From an uncultured Pseudomonadales bacterium (lineage in GTDB: Bacteria; Pseudomonadota; Gammaproteobacteria; Pseudomonadales; Azotimanducaceae): DNA of 64,000 bases. Below, one piece after another: positions 8,344 through 15,990 of the stretch. The translations under genes and the position numbers were made by a program. Within the stretch, counting starts at the first letter, position 1. Each line of letters starts with the position of its first letter. The notes below the pieces were generated by a model that saw nothing but the letters and a program-made list of their open reading frames with translations, was not told the origin of the DNA and searched no databases. The stretch spans positions 1,860,001 through 1,924,000 of the forward strand of contig OY282430.1 of the NCBI GenBank assembly GCA_958296025.1, written 5' to 3'.

Positions 8344-9420
8344 ATGGAAATGCACGAACTAGAAGTTGCGCAGGTGGTGCCGGAAACGCATGAGGCCGTG
8401 CGGGTGACGTTCAGCGTGCCGGCGGCGCTGGCGCCGCAGTACGCCTTTACGCCTGGGCAATATCTGACGCTGGAAAGGGAATTCGAGGGCATCCCCCTGC
8501 GCCGCGCCTATTCCCTTTGCAGCGTACCGGGAGAGCCGCTGCAAGTGGGCGTCAAACTGGCGCTGGACGGCCGCTTCAGCACCTACGCCAACCAAGGCTT
8601 GGCGGCGGGGGAACGGCTGCGGGTGGGGGTTCCCAACGGCGCCTTCACCGCCGACGCCCAGCGCCCGCCGCCGGTGCATGACCTCTGCATCGCCGCCGGC
8701 AGCGGCATCACGCCGGTGCTCTCCATCCTGCGCACCACCTTGGCGCAGCATCCGCAAAACCGCATCACCTTGCTCTACGGGAATCAAACCACCGCTTCAA
8801 TGATGTTCCGCAATGATTTGATGTTCCTGAAAAATCGTTATCTGGACCGCTTCCACCTGATCCCGGTTTTCAGCCAGGAGCGGCAAGATAACGAGCTGTT
8901 CAATGGGCGCATCAACAACGCCAAGGGTGCGGAGCTCATCAGGTGCCTGCTGCCCCTCAAAAGCTTTGACGACTTCTTCCTCTGCGGGCCGGAGTCCATG
9001 ATCTCCGAAGTCACCCGCGGCCTGCGGGCGGAGGGAGTGGCGCCGGGGCGCATCCACTGCGAACTTTTTTCCGCATCCGCCGAGGACGCGGCGCGGCGCA
9101 TCCACAAACATGAGGAAAGGGCGCAACGCTACGGCAGCCGGAAATCCCAGGTTAGTGTGCGCTTCAGGGGGCGTGAGCACCGCTTCGAGCTGGAAGCCGA
9201 CGGGGAGAACCTGCTGGACCGCGCCCGGGCCACAGGCCTGGACCTGCCGTTCTCCTGCAAGGACGGCGTCTGCGCCACCTGCAAGGCGCGGCTGCTGGAG
9301 GGGCGGGTGGACATGGACGTCAACCATGCCTTGGCGGCGGAGGAGGTGGCGGCCGGATTCATCCTGAGTTGCCAAAGCCATCCGCTGTCGAAAAAGGTGT
9401 CGCTGGATTTCGACGGGTGA
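8344..9420 (+). CDS. paaE: phenylacetyl-CoA epoxidase reductase subunit
   Basis: 358 aa; passes electrons from NADPH through FAD and a [2Fe-2S] cluster to the PaaA diiron site. Domain order: FAD-binding barrel (TPGQYLTLE, then RRAYSLCS), nucleotide-binding domain (IAAGSGITPVLSIL, LLYGNQTTASMMFRNDL, FFLCGPESM), and a C-terminal plant-type ferredoxin domain with CKDGVCATC and a fourth Cys in LSCQSHP. Complete relative to family members. Position after paaC supports the role. Confidence 0.95.
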   Translation: MEMHELEVAQVVPETHEAVRVTFSVPAALAPQYAFTPGQYLTLEREFEGIPLRRAYSLCSVPGEPLQVGVKLALDGRFSTYANQGLAAGERLRVGVPNGAFTADAQRPPPVHDLCIAAGSGITPVLSILRTTLAQHPQNRITLLYGNQTTASMMFRNDLMFLKNRYLDRFHLIPVFSQERQDNELFNGRINNAKGAELIRCLLPLKSFDDFFLCGPESMISEVTRGLRAEGVAPGRIHCELFSASAEDAARRIHKHEERAQRYGSRKSQVSVRFRGREHRFELEADGENLLDRARATGLDLPFSCKDGVCATCKARLLEGRVDMDVNHALAAEEVAAGFILSCQSHPLSKKVSLDFDG

Positions 9421-9507
9421 ATCCCCGCACCAAAACCCACTTGGGAAGCCCCTGCCATCGGCCGCCAATGGCCGCGGACTGGGGCCGAACGGGATAACGG
9501 AGAGAGG

Positions 9508-10425
9508 GTGTCTTCCTGGGACATTGAGGCCCTGCTGGGGTCAGCGCTCAGCGGCGTCAAGGCCCGCTCGTTGATCGTCACCTTCATGGGCGATGTGGTC
9601 TCGGTGCAGCCGCGGTCCGTTTGGTTGGGCAGCATCATTGCCGCCTTGCACTGCATCGGCTTAAGCGAGCAGTTGGTGCGCACCACCTGCAATCGGCTCA
9701 CGAAGGAGGGCTGGTTGCTGACCCGCCGCCAAGGCAGGCGCAGCTACAGCCAATTCAGCCCCTTCGGCGCCCGCCAGTACCGTCGCGCCGCAGCCCGCAT
9801 CTACGCCCCGACCAAGCCGCAGTGGGACGGCTGCTGGACCATCCTGTTGGCCGGGGGGTTGCCGCCGCCCCAGCGCGAACGGCTGGCGGAGCAACTTGGC
9901 TGGCTGGGCTTCGGCCGGCTGCGCGGGGACGTTTTTATCCGCGCCGGCTATGGCGACGACCACGGCGACCTGCTGGCGGAACTCGGCATTGATGCGCCGG
10001 TGTTCCGCGCCGAAGGCACTGCCTTGGGCGACCGCCTGCCGCGCCTTTGCCGGGAAACCTGGGCGGTGGAGAGCCTGAACCAAGCCTACCGCCGCTTTAT
10101 GGAGCGCTTCGCGCCCTTGCTCCACATCGCTGTCCAACCTTCGTCGCGCACGGCCTTGCAACTGCGCCTCTGCCTCATACACGAATATCGGCGCATCGTC
10201 CTCACCGACCCGGAGCTTCCCGCCAGCCTGCTGCCGAAGGATTGGCAAGGGGATGCGGCCCGCCAACTCACCGCAGTCCTCTACCATCGCTGGCTGGAAG
10301 CATCGGAGGCTTGGTTGGCGGCGGTTCTGCAGCTGGAAAGCGGCGAGTGGCCGGCCAACGCCGCCGCCTTGGGCGCCCGCTTTCGAGACGCCACCTGGAC
10401 CGGACGGCTAGTGGCGCTCGCCTGA
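9508..10425 (+). CDS. paaX: phenylacetic acid degradation transcriptional repressor
   Basis: 305 aa, matching PaaX in length and layout. It has an N-terminal winged-helix region (ARSLIVTFMGDVV, LGLSEQLVRTTCNRLTKEGWL-like helix-turn-helix, RRQGRRSYS) and a C-terminal domain with WDGCWTILL and LCLIHEYRRIVLTDPELPASLLP, a PaaX_C hallmark. PaaX represses paa genes until phenylacetyl-CoA binds. The start is GTG at 9508, preceded by GGAGAG. It follows paaE by 87 nt, so it may be cotranscribed with the operon it controls. Confidence 0.93.
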   Translation: MSSWDIEALLGSALSGVKARSLIVTFMGDVVSVQPRSVWLGSIIAALHCIGLSEQLVRTTCNRLTKEGWLLTRRQGRRSYSQFSPFGARQYRRAAARIYAPTKPQWDGCWTILLAGGLPPPQRERLAEQLGWLGFGRLRGDVFIRAGYGDDHGDLLAELGIDAPVFRAEGTALGDRLPRLCRETWAVESLNQAYRRFMERFAPLLHIAVQPSSRTALQLRLCLIHEYRRIVLTDPELPASLLPKDWQGDAARQLTAVLYHRWLEASEAWLAAVLQLESGEWPANAAALGARFRDATWTGRLVALA

Positions 10426-10541
10426 ATGACCAACGCCCCCGCTGGATTTCCGGAAAATTGCCAGCAACGGATTGAAGCCAAAAGGCATCTATTTGGCGGA
10501 CAAGCGGCTTGGTTCAACATCCGGGCTAGGGCCTGTTGACT

Positions 10542-10973
10542 CTAGCTGGTCACGGACTGCGTGAACAGCGCGAAGGGTAGGGAAAGGACCATGTAGAGGA
10601 ACAGCAACGCGAAGCCGACGATAAGGGCCACCAACACCACCCGGCCGGGACCGTGGAGGCCGCCGCCGGACGCTTGGTGGTAGTCGATGGCCGCCCCTTG
10701 CAGGCGACTGGTCAGAAACCAAGTTGTTGCCCCTTGCAAGGCCAGCAGGGCCAATAGCCAGCCTGGCGATGGCGGCAGAACCCAGCCCATCAGCAGGAAG
10801 GCGCCGTAAAGAACCAACCCGCCTTGAAGGATGCGCCGAGCCAAGCGCGGCTTTCCTAAAACGAGGTAGTTGGTGGCCGCCATGTAGATGGCGGCCGCCA
10901 AAGAGCCAAGGACGGCACCGGCCACCATGCCGTTGACGGAGTAAAGGCGTTTGTCGGCGAGGAGTTGGTTCAC
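10542..10973 (-). CDS. conserved hypothetical membrane protein
   Basis: 143 aa with four predicted hydrophobic segments (about residues 18-36, 50-68, 72-88 and 112-132) and short charged loops; N-terminus MNQLLADKRLYSVNGMVAG. I do not recognise the family. It lies alone between paaX and the divergent FrnE-like gene, and their start codons are about 100 nt apart. Confidence 0.65.
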   Translation of the reverse strand: MNQLLADKRLYSVNGMVAGAVLGSLAAAIYMAATNYLVLGKPRLARRILQGGLVLYGAFLLMGWVLPPSPGWLLALLALQGATTWFLTSRLQGAAIDYHQASGGGLHGPGRVVLVALIVGFALLFLYMVLSLPFALFTQSVTS

Positions 10974-11009
10974 GATTGTTCGCCAGCGGCTTGATTGCGG
11001 GTCAGTCTA

Positions 11010-11015
11010 TATAAT
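11010..11015 (+). promoter_or_regulatory. consensus -10 box upstream of the FrnE-like gene
   Basis: A perfect TATAAT stands in an otherwise GC-rich intergenic region, 59 nt before the start codon at 11075. No good -35 is found at 16-18 nt; TTGATT at 10991-10996 is only 13 nt away. It could also serve a start site nearer the divergent membrane-protein gene. Confidence 0.4.
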
Positions 11016-11074
11016 CGGTAACCGGAGGGAAGCCTCGCGGTCAAGAAAACCAGTGCAGGCTGGGAGTTTAAGCG

Positions 11075-11716
11075 ATGCGAATCGAAATCTTCTCGGATGT
11101 GGTCTGCCCTTGGTGCTACATCGGCAAAAGGCGCCTGGACCGGACCTTGCAAACCCCGCTGGGGCAGGGGGTGACTCTGCGCTGGCGGCCCTACCAGCTG
11201 TATCCGCGCCTGCCACCGGAAGGCATTGACCGTCACGAGCACCTCAAGGCCCGTTATGGTGCGAACGCCAGCCTAGGCCAGATGCCCAAGCGCCTTGAGG
11301 CCGAAGCCGAGGATGTGGGCATCCGTTTCGACTTCGCTGCCATCAAACGGCAGCCCAACAGCTTCCAAGCCCATCGCCTGTTGGAATTCGCCAAACCTCG
11401 ATGCGCTCAGCATGAACTAGCGGAAGTGCTGTTCAACTTCCACTTTTGCCTTGGCGAGGACGTGGGGCGAACCGCCACTCTCATTGAAGCGGCGCGGCAA
11501 GCCGGCCTGGATGGCGAGAAGGCCGCCGCCCACCTACGGGGAAATGAGGGCGCGGAGGAGGTCCGCAGGCAACTTGGCCGGGCCATTGACCTTGGCATCG
11601 CCGGCGTCCCCTGCTACCTGATGGCCGGTCGCTTCACGTTGCCAGGTGCCCAAACCGAAGACGTGATGGCTCAGTTCATCGAACGCGCTCGGCGCATTGC
11701 AGAGCCTACCGCCTAA
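11075..11716 (+). CDS. DsbA family oxidoreductase (FrnE-like)
   Basis: 213 aa, cytoplasmic (no signal peptide), thioredoxin fold with the helical insertion typical of FrnE. The active site CPWC is at residues 11-14 (IEIFSDVVCPWCYIGKRRL) and the cis-Pro loop is IAGVPCYLMAGRF near the C-terminus. FrnE-type proteins act as cytoplasmic disulfide oxidoreductases, and some polyketide-pathway relatives are isomerases. It is monocistronic and convergent with cysE. Confidence 0.88.
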   Translation: MRIEIFSDVVCPWCYIGKRRLDRTLQTPLGQGVTLRWRPYQLYPRLPPEGIDRHEHLKARYGANASLGQMPKRLEAEAEDVGIRFDFAAIKRQPNSFQAHRLLEFAKPRCAQHELAEVLFNFHFCLGEDVGRTATLIEAARQAGLDGEKAAAHLRGNEGAEEVRRQLGRAIDLGIAGVPCYLMAGRFTLPGAQTEDVMAQFIERARRIAEPTA

Positions 11717-11809
11717 TCGTTCCAGCAAAGCCGTGTCCCCCGCATGAGGTCCTGCAAACCACTGGGTTTTGGCTGCGCGGGCGTTGGAACTGCCAATAGG
11801 CGCGGCTGC

Positions 11810-12634
11810 TTAGCCGAGTTGTTGATCCATGGCGTGGGCCGGCAGGCCCTCGGTGGTGCCGACGATCTTGGCCGGGATGCCGGCCACGGTGACTTGGCTG
11901 GGCACATCCTGCAGCACGACGCTGCCGGCGCCCACCTTGCTACCGGCGCCCACCTCCACATTGCCGATGATCTTGCAGCCGGCGGCCAACAAAACGCCGC
12001 GGCGGATTTTCGGATGTCGGTCGCCGGTCTCCTTGCCGGTGCCGCCCAAGGTAACGGCGTGCAGAATGGACACATCATCTTCCACCACGGCTGTTTCGCC
12101 CACCACAAGGCCGGTGGCGTGGTCAAGCATGATGCCGGCGCCGAACCTCGCCGCGGGATGGACGTCAACGCCTAAGGTGACGCTGATCTGGTTCTGAAAG
12201 AACCGCGCCAAGGTCTTGCGCTTCTGCCCCCAAAGCCAATGGGCGATGCGGTGCGCTTGCAGGGCGTGAAAGCCCTTGAAGAACAGGAAGGGCGTCAGCA
12301 GGTCCTCACAGGCCGGGTCCCGGGTGAAGGTGGCCACCATGTCCGTGGCGGCGGCCTGCAGAATGTTCGGGTCGGCCTCGATGGCCTCCTGAATGACGTC
12401 CCTAATCAACATGGTGGGCAGCATGGGGTTGTCCAGCTTGCTGGCCAACCGAAAGCTCAGCGCTGCCCCAAAGCTGTGGTGGTTGAGCACGGTGGCGTGG
12501 AAGTAGCTGCCCAAAAACGGCTCCTCGCCGGCCTTTTCCCGAGCCTCCCGCCGCATGATCGGCCACAGGTCCGCCGGGCTCCTAAACGGCCCGGCATCGG
12601 CGGAATTCAAGGCGTGGATGGGGGTCTGCGTCAT
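11810..12634 (-). CDS. cysE: serine O-acetyltransferase
   Basis: 274 aa; transfers acetyl from acetyl-CoA to L-serine, the first committed step of cysteine synthesis. It has the N-terminal SATase helical domain (LWPIMRREAREKAGEEPFLGSYFH-type) and a left-handed beta-helix of hexapeptide repeats with the catalytic DHATGLVVGETA and GGTGKETGDRHPKI. The length equals E. coli CysE. An IS inserted about 230 bp upstream, in the same orientation, may have altered its promoter. Confidence 0.96.
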   Translation of the reverse strand: MTQTPIHALNSADAGPFRSPADLWPIMRREAREKAGEEPFLGSYFHATVLNHHSFGAALSFRLASKLDNPMLPTMLIRDVIQEAIEADPNILQAAATDMVATFTRDPACEDLLTPFLFFKGFHALQAHRIAHWLWGQKRKTLARFFQNQISVTLGVDVHPAARFGAGIMLDHATGLVVGETAVVEDDVSILHAVTLGGTGKETGDRHPKIRRGVLLAAGCKIIGNVEVGAGSKVGAGSVVLQDVPSQVTVAGIPAKIVGTTEGLPAHAMDQQLG

Positions 12635-12859
12635 TTCAGCCGCTCCGCTAGCGGACGCCGGTGACGGGGCGAATGATCAATCCATCTCCTGACCGACGCA
12701 GCAGGACTTCGTTGACGCCCTCAAATTTATGGGCTTTTGGAATGCTCACGGCTTGACTGCGGCCACTGGTGAAAAGCTTGGCGACGATTCCCATGACGGC
12801 CTCGGCTTTTCACCTTGGTGCGGGTATATCACGGGGATAGGCGTCGTGCAAGGCGTTCT

Positions 12860-12868
12860 GGTAGGCGT
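12860..12868. repeat. 9-bp target-site duplication, left copy
   Basis: GGTAGGCGT lies directly outside the left inverted repeat of the insertion sequence and is repeated exactly at 15002-15010, outside the right one. This is the signature of a transposition event. Confidence 0.9.
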
Positions 12869-12886
12869 CAGCAGTTCTCATTTTGG
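12869..12886. repeat. left terminal inverted repeat of the IS
   Basis: CAGCAGTTCTCATTTTGG, exactly complementary to 14984-15001; similarity stops after base 18. Confidence 0.92.
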
Positions 12887-12955
12887 GTGTTGTTCGCGGC
12901 TCCGGTCGAGTTTGTGGTGTTCGGTTGATGTCGGGTTGGGAGTGGGACGCGGAGT

Positions 12956-14245
12956 TCAGGGCGGCTGGGCGGCGGTACCGCCGGTAGCGAGCAGTGACAG
13001 GAGGTTGTTCCAGTCGGGGAACAGCCGGTATTCGGTGACGGTTCGCAGGTGTTCGAACAATCGGCGCCGGGTGCCGAGGCGCCGGCGGGCGCTCTGCCAG
13101 AGCGTCTCGGCGAGTTCGCAGGCGCTGTGGAGCGAGAAGGCGAGCAGGTTGAGGACGACCAGCACGCCGGCGAGGGTGTCGTTGCCGTGGCCGAAGTTGT
13201 GTTTGAGGTGGTAACCGTGCTGCTTGAGGACGTTGAAGGTCTCGTTCTCGATCTTCCATCGGGCGCGGGCGCAGTCGGCGAGTTCGGCGACGTTGTCGCG
13301 GTCGACGTCGAGGCTGGTGACGAAGGTGCCGCGGTGGGTGACGGTGCCGTCGGGTCGCGCGCTGGTGATCTCGAGCCAGTTGACGCGCAGGGCGTCGTCG
13401 CCGTCGCGGATGGGCAGGTCGGTCATCCACCGGTAGCGGTGGATGCGCCGGCGGGCGCCGGCGCCGGCGGTGGCGCGGCGGGTGGGCGGGCGGATGCCGT
13501 CGAGGTGCTCGCAGAGGGTCTTGTGGCTGGCCGGCTTGGCGGTGAGCAGGAAGTCGCCGCCGCTGTCGAGCATCGCCCGGCAGACGGGCTGGCAGGCGTA
13601 CAGGTCGTCGCCCAGGTAGACGGGGCGCAGTGGCGCGCAGCGGGTTCCGTGGCGTTGCAGCCAGCGCTTGGCCGCCTCGCGTTCGCAGTCCTGCTTGGCG
13701 GCGCCGTCGCGGGGCGCCACGAACTCCGGGGGCAGCGGCAGCGTGCGGGCGTGGCCGGGCGCCACCAGGGTGGCGGCCAGCATCTGGTGGAAGTGCTCCG
13801 TGGCGCCGTCGCTGCGCTTGCGGGTCGCGCAGTGCGGGCAGTGGATGCTGCGCGAGCGGAAGAACTCCGTGCCGTCCAGGGCGACGAGCAGCCGGCCGTC
13901 CAGGCGGCGCATGGATGCCAGGGCGCCGTGCGCGTCGAGGTCCGCGGCGATGGCGTGGAACTCGTCGTCGAAGTGCGCCGTCGGCACGCCGTCGAGCAGT
14001 TGCCGGATGTGGTTGTCGCAGGGGATGCGGGCCAGGCCGAACAGCGTGTGCGCGTTGGACCGCGTGCGTCCCTCGGCCAGCGCGCGCTGATGCGCCAGGA
14101 ACGACGGCGACTGCATGAAGAACACCGACAGCGCCGCCATGGCGACGTCCGCCATGGCGTACCGGCGGTTGCGGCCGCGACGCGGGTCCGGCAGCCCGGC
14201 GAAGCACGCCCGGAGCCGTTCCAGATGGCCGCCGAGGAGCTTCAC
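12956..14245 (-). CDS. DDE transposase of the insertion sequence
   Basis: 429 aa beginning at a GTG that overlaps the methyltransferase stop (GTGA). Likely catalytic residues are Asp in LVALDGTEFFRS, Asp in PVYLGDDLYAC and Glu in WKIENETFNVLKQHGYHLKH, which ends in the conserved NFGHG. An N-terminal LPDPRRGRNRRYAMADVAMAALSVF is typical of the group. I recall such proteins being labelled ISNCY or IS4-like. A Cys-x2-Cys (IHCPHCATRKR) sits between the first and second Asp. The open frame upstream of 14245 is an out-of-frame read of the methyltransferase gene and not part of the protein. Confidence 0.88.
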   Translation of the reverse strand: MKLLGGHLERLRACFAGLPDPRRGRNRRYAMADVAMAALSVFFMQSPSFLAHQRALAEGRTRSNAHTLFGLARIPCDNHIRQLLDGVPTAHFDDEFHAIAADLDAHGALASMRRLDGRLLVALDGTEFFRSRSIHCPHCATRKRSDGATEHFHQMLAATLVAPGHARTLPLPPEFVAPRDGAAKQDCEREAAKRWLQRHGTRCAPLRPVYLGDDLYACQPVCRAMLDSGGDFLLTAKPASHKTLCEHLDGIRPPTRRATAGAGARRRIHRYRWMTDLPIRDGDDALRVNWLEITSARPDGTVTHRGTFVTSLDVDRDNVAELADCARARWKIENETFNVLKQHGYHLKHNFGHGNDTLAGVLVVLNLLAFSLHSACELAETLWQSARRRLGTRRRLFEHLRTVTEYRLFPDWNNLLSLLATGGTAAQPP

Positions 14246-14928
14246 GGCGGCGCCTGCGCTTCCACTGCCATGACCGCGGCCAGCACCGCCAGGCGCTCCG
14301 CCGGAGGCATCGCCCGGTAGCGCCGGCCCCAGCTCGCCGCCTTGCGCTTGACCGTCTGCCGGTGCGTGAAGTCCCGCCCCGCGCACGACGCCCAGTGCAC
14401 CCGGTCCGGTTCGAAGTTGAACCACACCTTCTCGGTGACCACGCCCGCCTGGTTCATCACCTGCAGCGCCACGCTGCGCCAACCGCAAAGCAGCTCGTCG
14501 TAGAGCGCCGACGGGTACCCCGACACCATCACCGCGCACGGCAGCCCCTTGAGCAGTTCCAGCAGCGCCGCGTGGTCCGCGTCCCCGTAGTCGTGCCGGT
14601 AACGGCGCCCGGACTTGCGCGCCGCGCGCAGGTACGGCGGGTCGCTGTAGACCAGCTCCGAACCGTCGAACGCGAAATCGGCCAGATACCCGTGGCAGTC
14701 CGCGTTGACCAGTTCCACCGCATGGCCGCACTCGAATGACGACAGCGCCCGCGCGTCCAGGTCGATCCCGATGTTGCGCAGCGCCGCCGGCTTGCGCTTC
14801 ATCACCGCGCCCCCGCCCAAGTGCGTCTCAATGTACACCGCGTGCGGCGGCATCAGCGCGACCAGCGCCTGCCACAGCCCCGACGACGCCTTCGATCCGA
14901 ACCACGGGTTGCCCATGGCCCGCACCAT
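14242..14928 (-). CDS. D12-class N6-adenine DNA methyltransferase (IS passenger)
   Basis: About 228 aa of the Dam/D12 family. The N-terminal GNPWFGSKASSGLWQAL (motif X-like), the AdoMet loop YIETHLGGGAVMKRKP, and the catalytic SDPPYLRAARKSG (DPPY, motif IV) appear in the order expected for alpha-class adenine methyltransferases. The gene lies wholly inside the IS, and its stop overlaps the transposase start. No cognate restriction gene is present. It may methylate the IS or host DNA to tune transposition or to evade restriction; that is inference. Alternative starts are GTG 14934 and ATG 14916. Confidence 0.88.
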   Translation of the reverse strand: MVRAMGNPWFGSKASSGLWQALVALMPPHAVYIETHLGGGAVMKRKPAALRNIGIDLDARALSSFECGHAVELVNADCHGYLADFAFDGSELVYSDPPYLRAARKSGRRYRHDYGDADHAALLELLKGLPCAVMVSGYPSALYDELLCGWRSVALQVMNQAGVVTEKVWFNFEPDRVHWASCAGRDFTHRQTVKRKAASWGRRYRAMPPAERLAVLAAVMAVEAQAPP

Positions 14929-14983
14929 AGGCACAACGTCCTATGCTGTCAAGCCTCCCTCAATCCGGCGCTATGTAAAAATG

Positions 14984-15001
14984 CCAAAATGAGAACTGCT
15001 G
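14984..15001. repeat. right terminal inverted repeat of the IS
   Basis: CCAAAATGAGAACTGCTG, the exact reverse complement of the left repeat. Confidence 0.92.
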
Positions 15002-15010
15002 GGTAGGCGT
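15002..15010. repeat. 9-bp target-site duplication, right copy
   Basis: GGTAGGCGT directly after the right inverted repeat, identical to 12860-12868. Confidence 0.9.
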
Positions 15011-15033
15011 AAAGCTAGTTGTTCGGAAGACGC

Positions 15034-15990
15034 TCAGTGAAATGCGCCTAGGCGATACAGGCGCCAGACCAAGGGCCAAGCGAACAGCAGGGGGTAGCGG
15101 CGCTGCCGTTCTGTGGCTTTGAGGCGAATGCCGGAGTGCCGTTCGAGCTTCCAGAGCATGTAATCCACTGGGGCCGCAAAGGTCAGGGCGGATTTGACGA
15201 TGCGCAGCGCGGACAAGGCTTTGCCCGTCGCCTGTACCAGGGCCCATGGCGGACGATGGCGGAGGACATTCGGCTTGGCGGTGTTGCGGAAGTCCTGCAA
15301 CAGCTGGTCGTAGTAGGCTTGGTTGGCGGCGTACAGGGCCTCGCGTTTGCTCGGTCGTTCGGAGCGCATTTCGGCGGCGTAAGTGCGGGCGAACACTTCC
15401 CGCCAAAAATCGACGGGGCGCCCCGATGGCGGATTGCGCCCGACCTCGGCCATTAGGCGTTGCGCGGAGTGGGCGGCTATGGCCGCCAGGCGCTGGCGGA
15501 TTTCCTCGTTGCGGTAGAAGACGATGCGGTTGGGTTGGGCGAACCTCGCCCAAAAGTAGGGGTGCAAGTCCAACGTTACGGCCTTCAGCAGTTGATGGGT
15601 GCGCAACACGCTGATTTTGGCTCGGCGGCCGTCAACGGCAAGATCATGGACGTTGGGCGGCAACAGGCCGCCCAGCCAGCGATGCAGGCGCGGCCTTGGC
15701 GGGTATTCGTCAAGCAGAACGTACAGGTCTGGCATGGCGTCGGCCACGCCGCGCAGATAGGAGCCATAGAGGATAACAGCGTCCAAACGCTCCCCGTAAC
15801 GCTCCACCAGCTGTTCGGCAAACTTGGCGATTAGAGAGCCCTCAGCCGGGGAGCGCGAGGGGGGAACCCCTCGCATGAAAGAGCCCTCAGCCGGGGAGCG
15901 CGAGGGGGGAACCCCTCGCATGAAAGAGCCTTCAGCCGGGGAGCGCGAGGGGGCACCCCTCGCATGAGGAGACCCTTGTTCACGAACCAT
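15034..15990 (-). CDS. nucleotidyltransferase-fold protein with repeat insertion
   Basis: About 318 aa. After the repeat-derived N-terminus, LIAKFAEQLVERYGERLDAVILYGSYLRGVADAMPDLYVLLDE matches the minimal nucleotidyltransferase fold (GS..RG...D.Y). The rest is alpha-helical with no motif I recognise, and the target is unknown. The start at 15990 overlaps the stop of the upstream CDP-alcohol phosphotransferase gene by 11 nt, which suggests a shared operon. Residues 7-51 are three 15-aa units (GS-FMRGVPPSRSPAE type) from the tandem element at 15836-15970. Removing them would join MVREQ directly to GSLIAKF. Homologues should lack this block. Confidence 0.7.
   Translation of the reverse strand: MVREQGSPHARGAPSRSPAEGSFMRGVPPSRSPAEGSFMRGVPPSRSPAEGSLIAKFAEQLVERYGERLDAVILYGSYLRGVADAMPDLYVLLDEYPPRPRLHRWLGGLLPPNVHDLAVDGRRAKISVLRTHQLLKAVTLDLHPYFWARFAQPNRIVFYRNEEIRQRLAAIAAHSAQRLMAEVGRNPPSGRPVDFWREVFARTYAAEMRSERPSKREALYAANQAYYDQLLQDFRNTAKPNVLRHRPPWALVQATGKALSALRIVKSALTFAAPVDYMLWKLERHSGIRLKATERQRRYPLLFAWPLVWRLYRLGAFH
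15836..15970. repeat. three tandem copies of a 45-bp palindromic element
   Basis: Units at 15836-15880, 15881-15925 and 15926-15970. The first two are identical and the third differs slightly. Each holds the hairpin GCGAGGGG, loop GGAA or GCA, CCCCTCGC (8-bp stem). 45 bp equals 15 codons, so the array keeps the host gene in frame and is translated. A further partial copy in inverted orientation is at 17022-17051. Confidence 0.9.

Larger units (their letters stand above)
12869..15001 (-). mobile_element. 2133-bp insertion sequence with methyltransferase passenger
   Basis: Bounded by perfect 18-bp terminal inverted repeats (12869-12886 and 14984-15001) and a 9-bp direct repeat of the target, so the element is intact and was probably acquired by transposition. 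It carries two genes on the minus strand: a D12-class DNA adenine methyltransferase (upstream) and a DDE transposase (downstream) that overlap by 4 nt. The transposase and the 9-bp duplication fit the broad IS4-like/ISNCY group; exact family assignment needs a database. It sits between cysE and the nucleotidyltransferase-fold gene and disrupts no visible gene. The flank 12635-12859 holds no gene I can support. Confidence 0.9.

Noticed and set aside
12729-13214. 161-aa open frame next to the IS left end
   Set aside because: Crosses the target duplication and inverted repeat into the transposase antisense strand.
12810-14207. 465-aa open frame on the minus strand, second frame
   Set aside because: Arg/Pro/His-rich shifted read of the transposase; runs past the IS inverted repeat into flanking DNA.
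13049-14320. 423-aa open frame on the plus strand
   Set aside because: Antisense to the transposase; Val/Gly/Arg-rich composition from GC skew and no recognisable domain.
14246-14731. N-terminal extension of the transposase frame
   Set aside because: Out-of-frame read of the methyltransferase; the GTG at 14245 gives the family N-terminus and a coupled overlap.
15836-15970. Possible CRISPR array
   Set aside because: The three repeats are directly adjacent with no spacers and are translated in frame.
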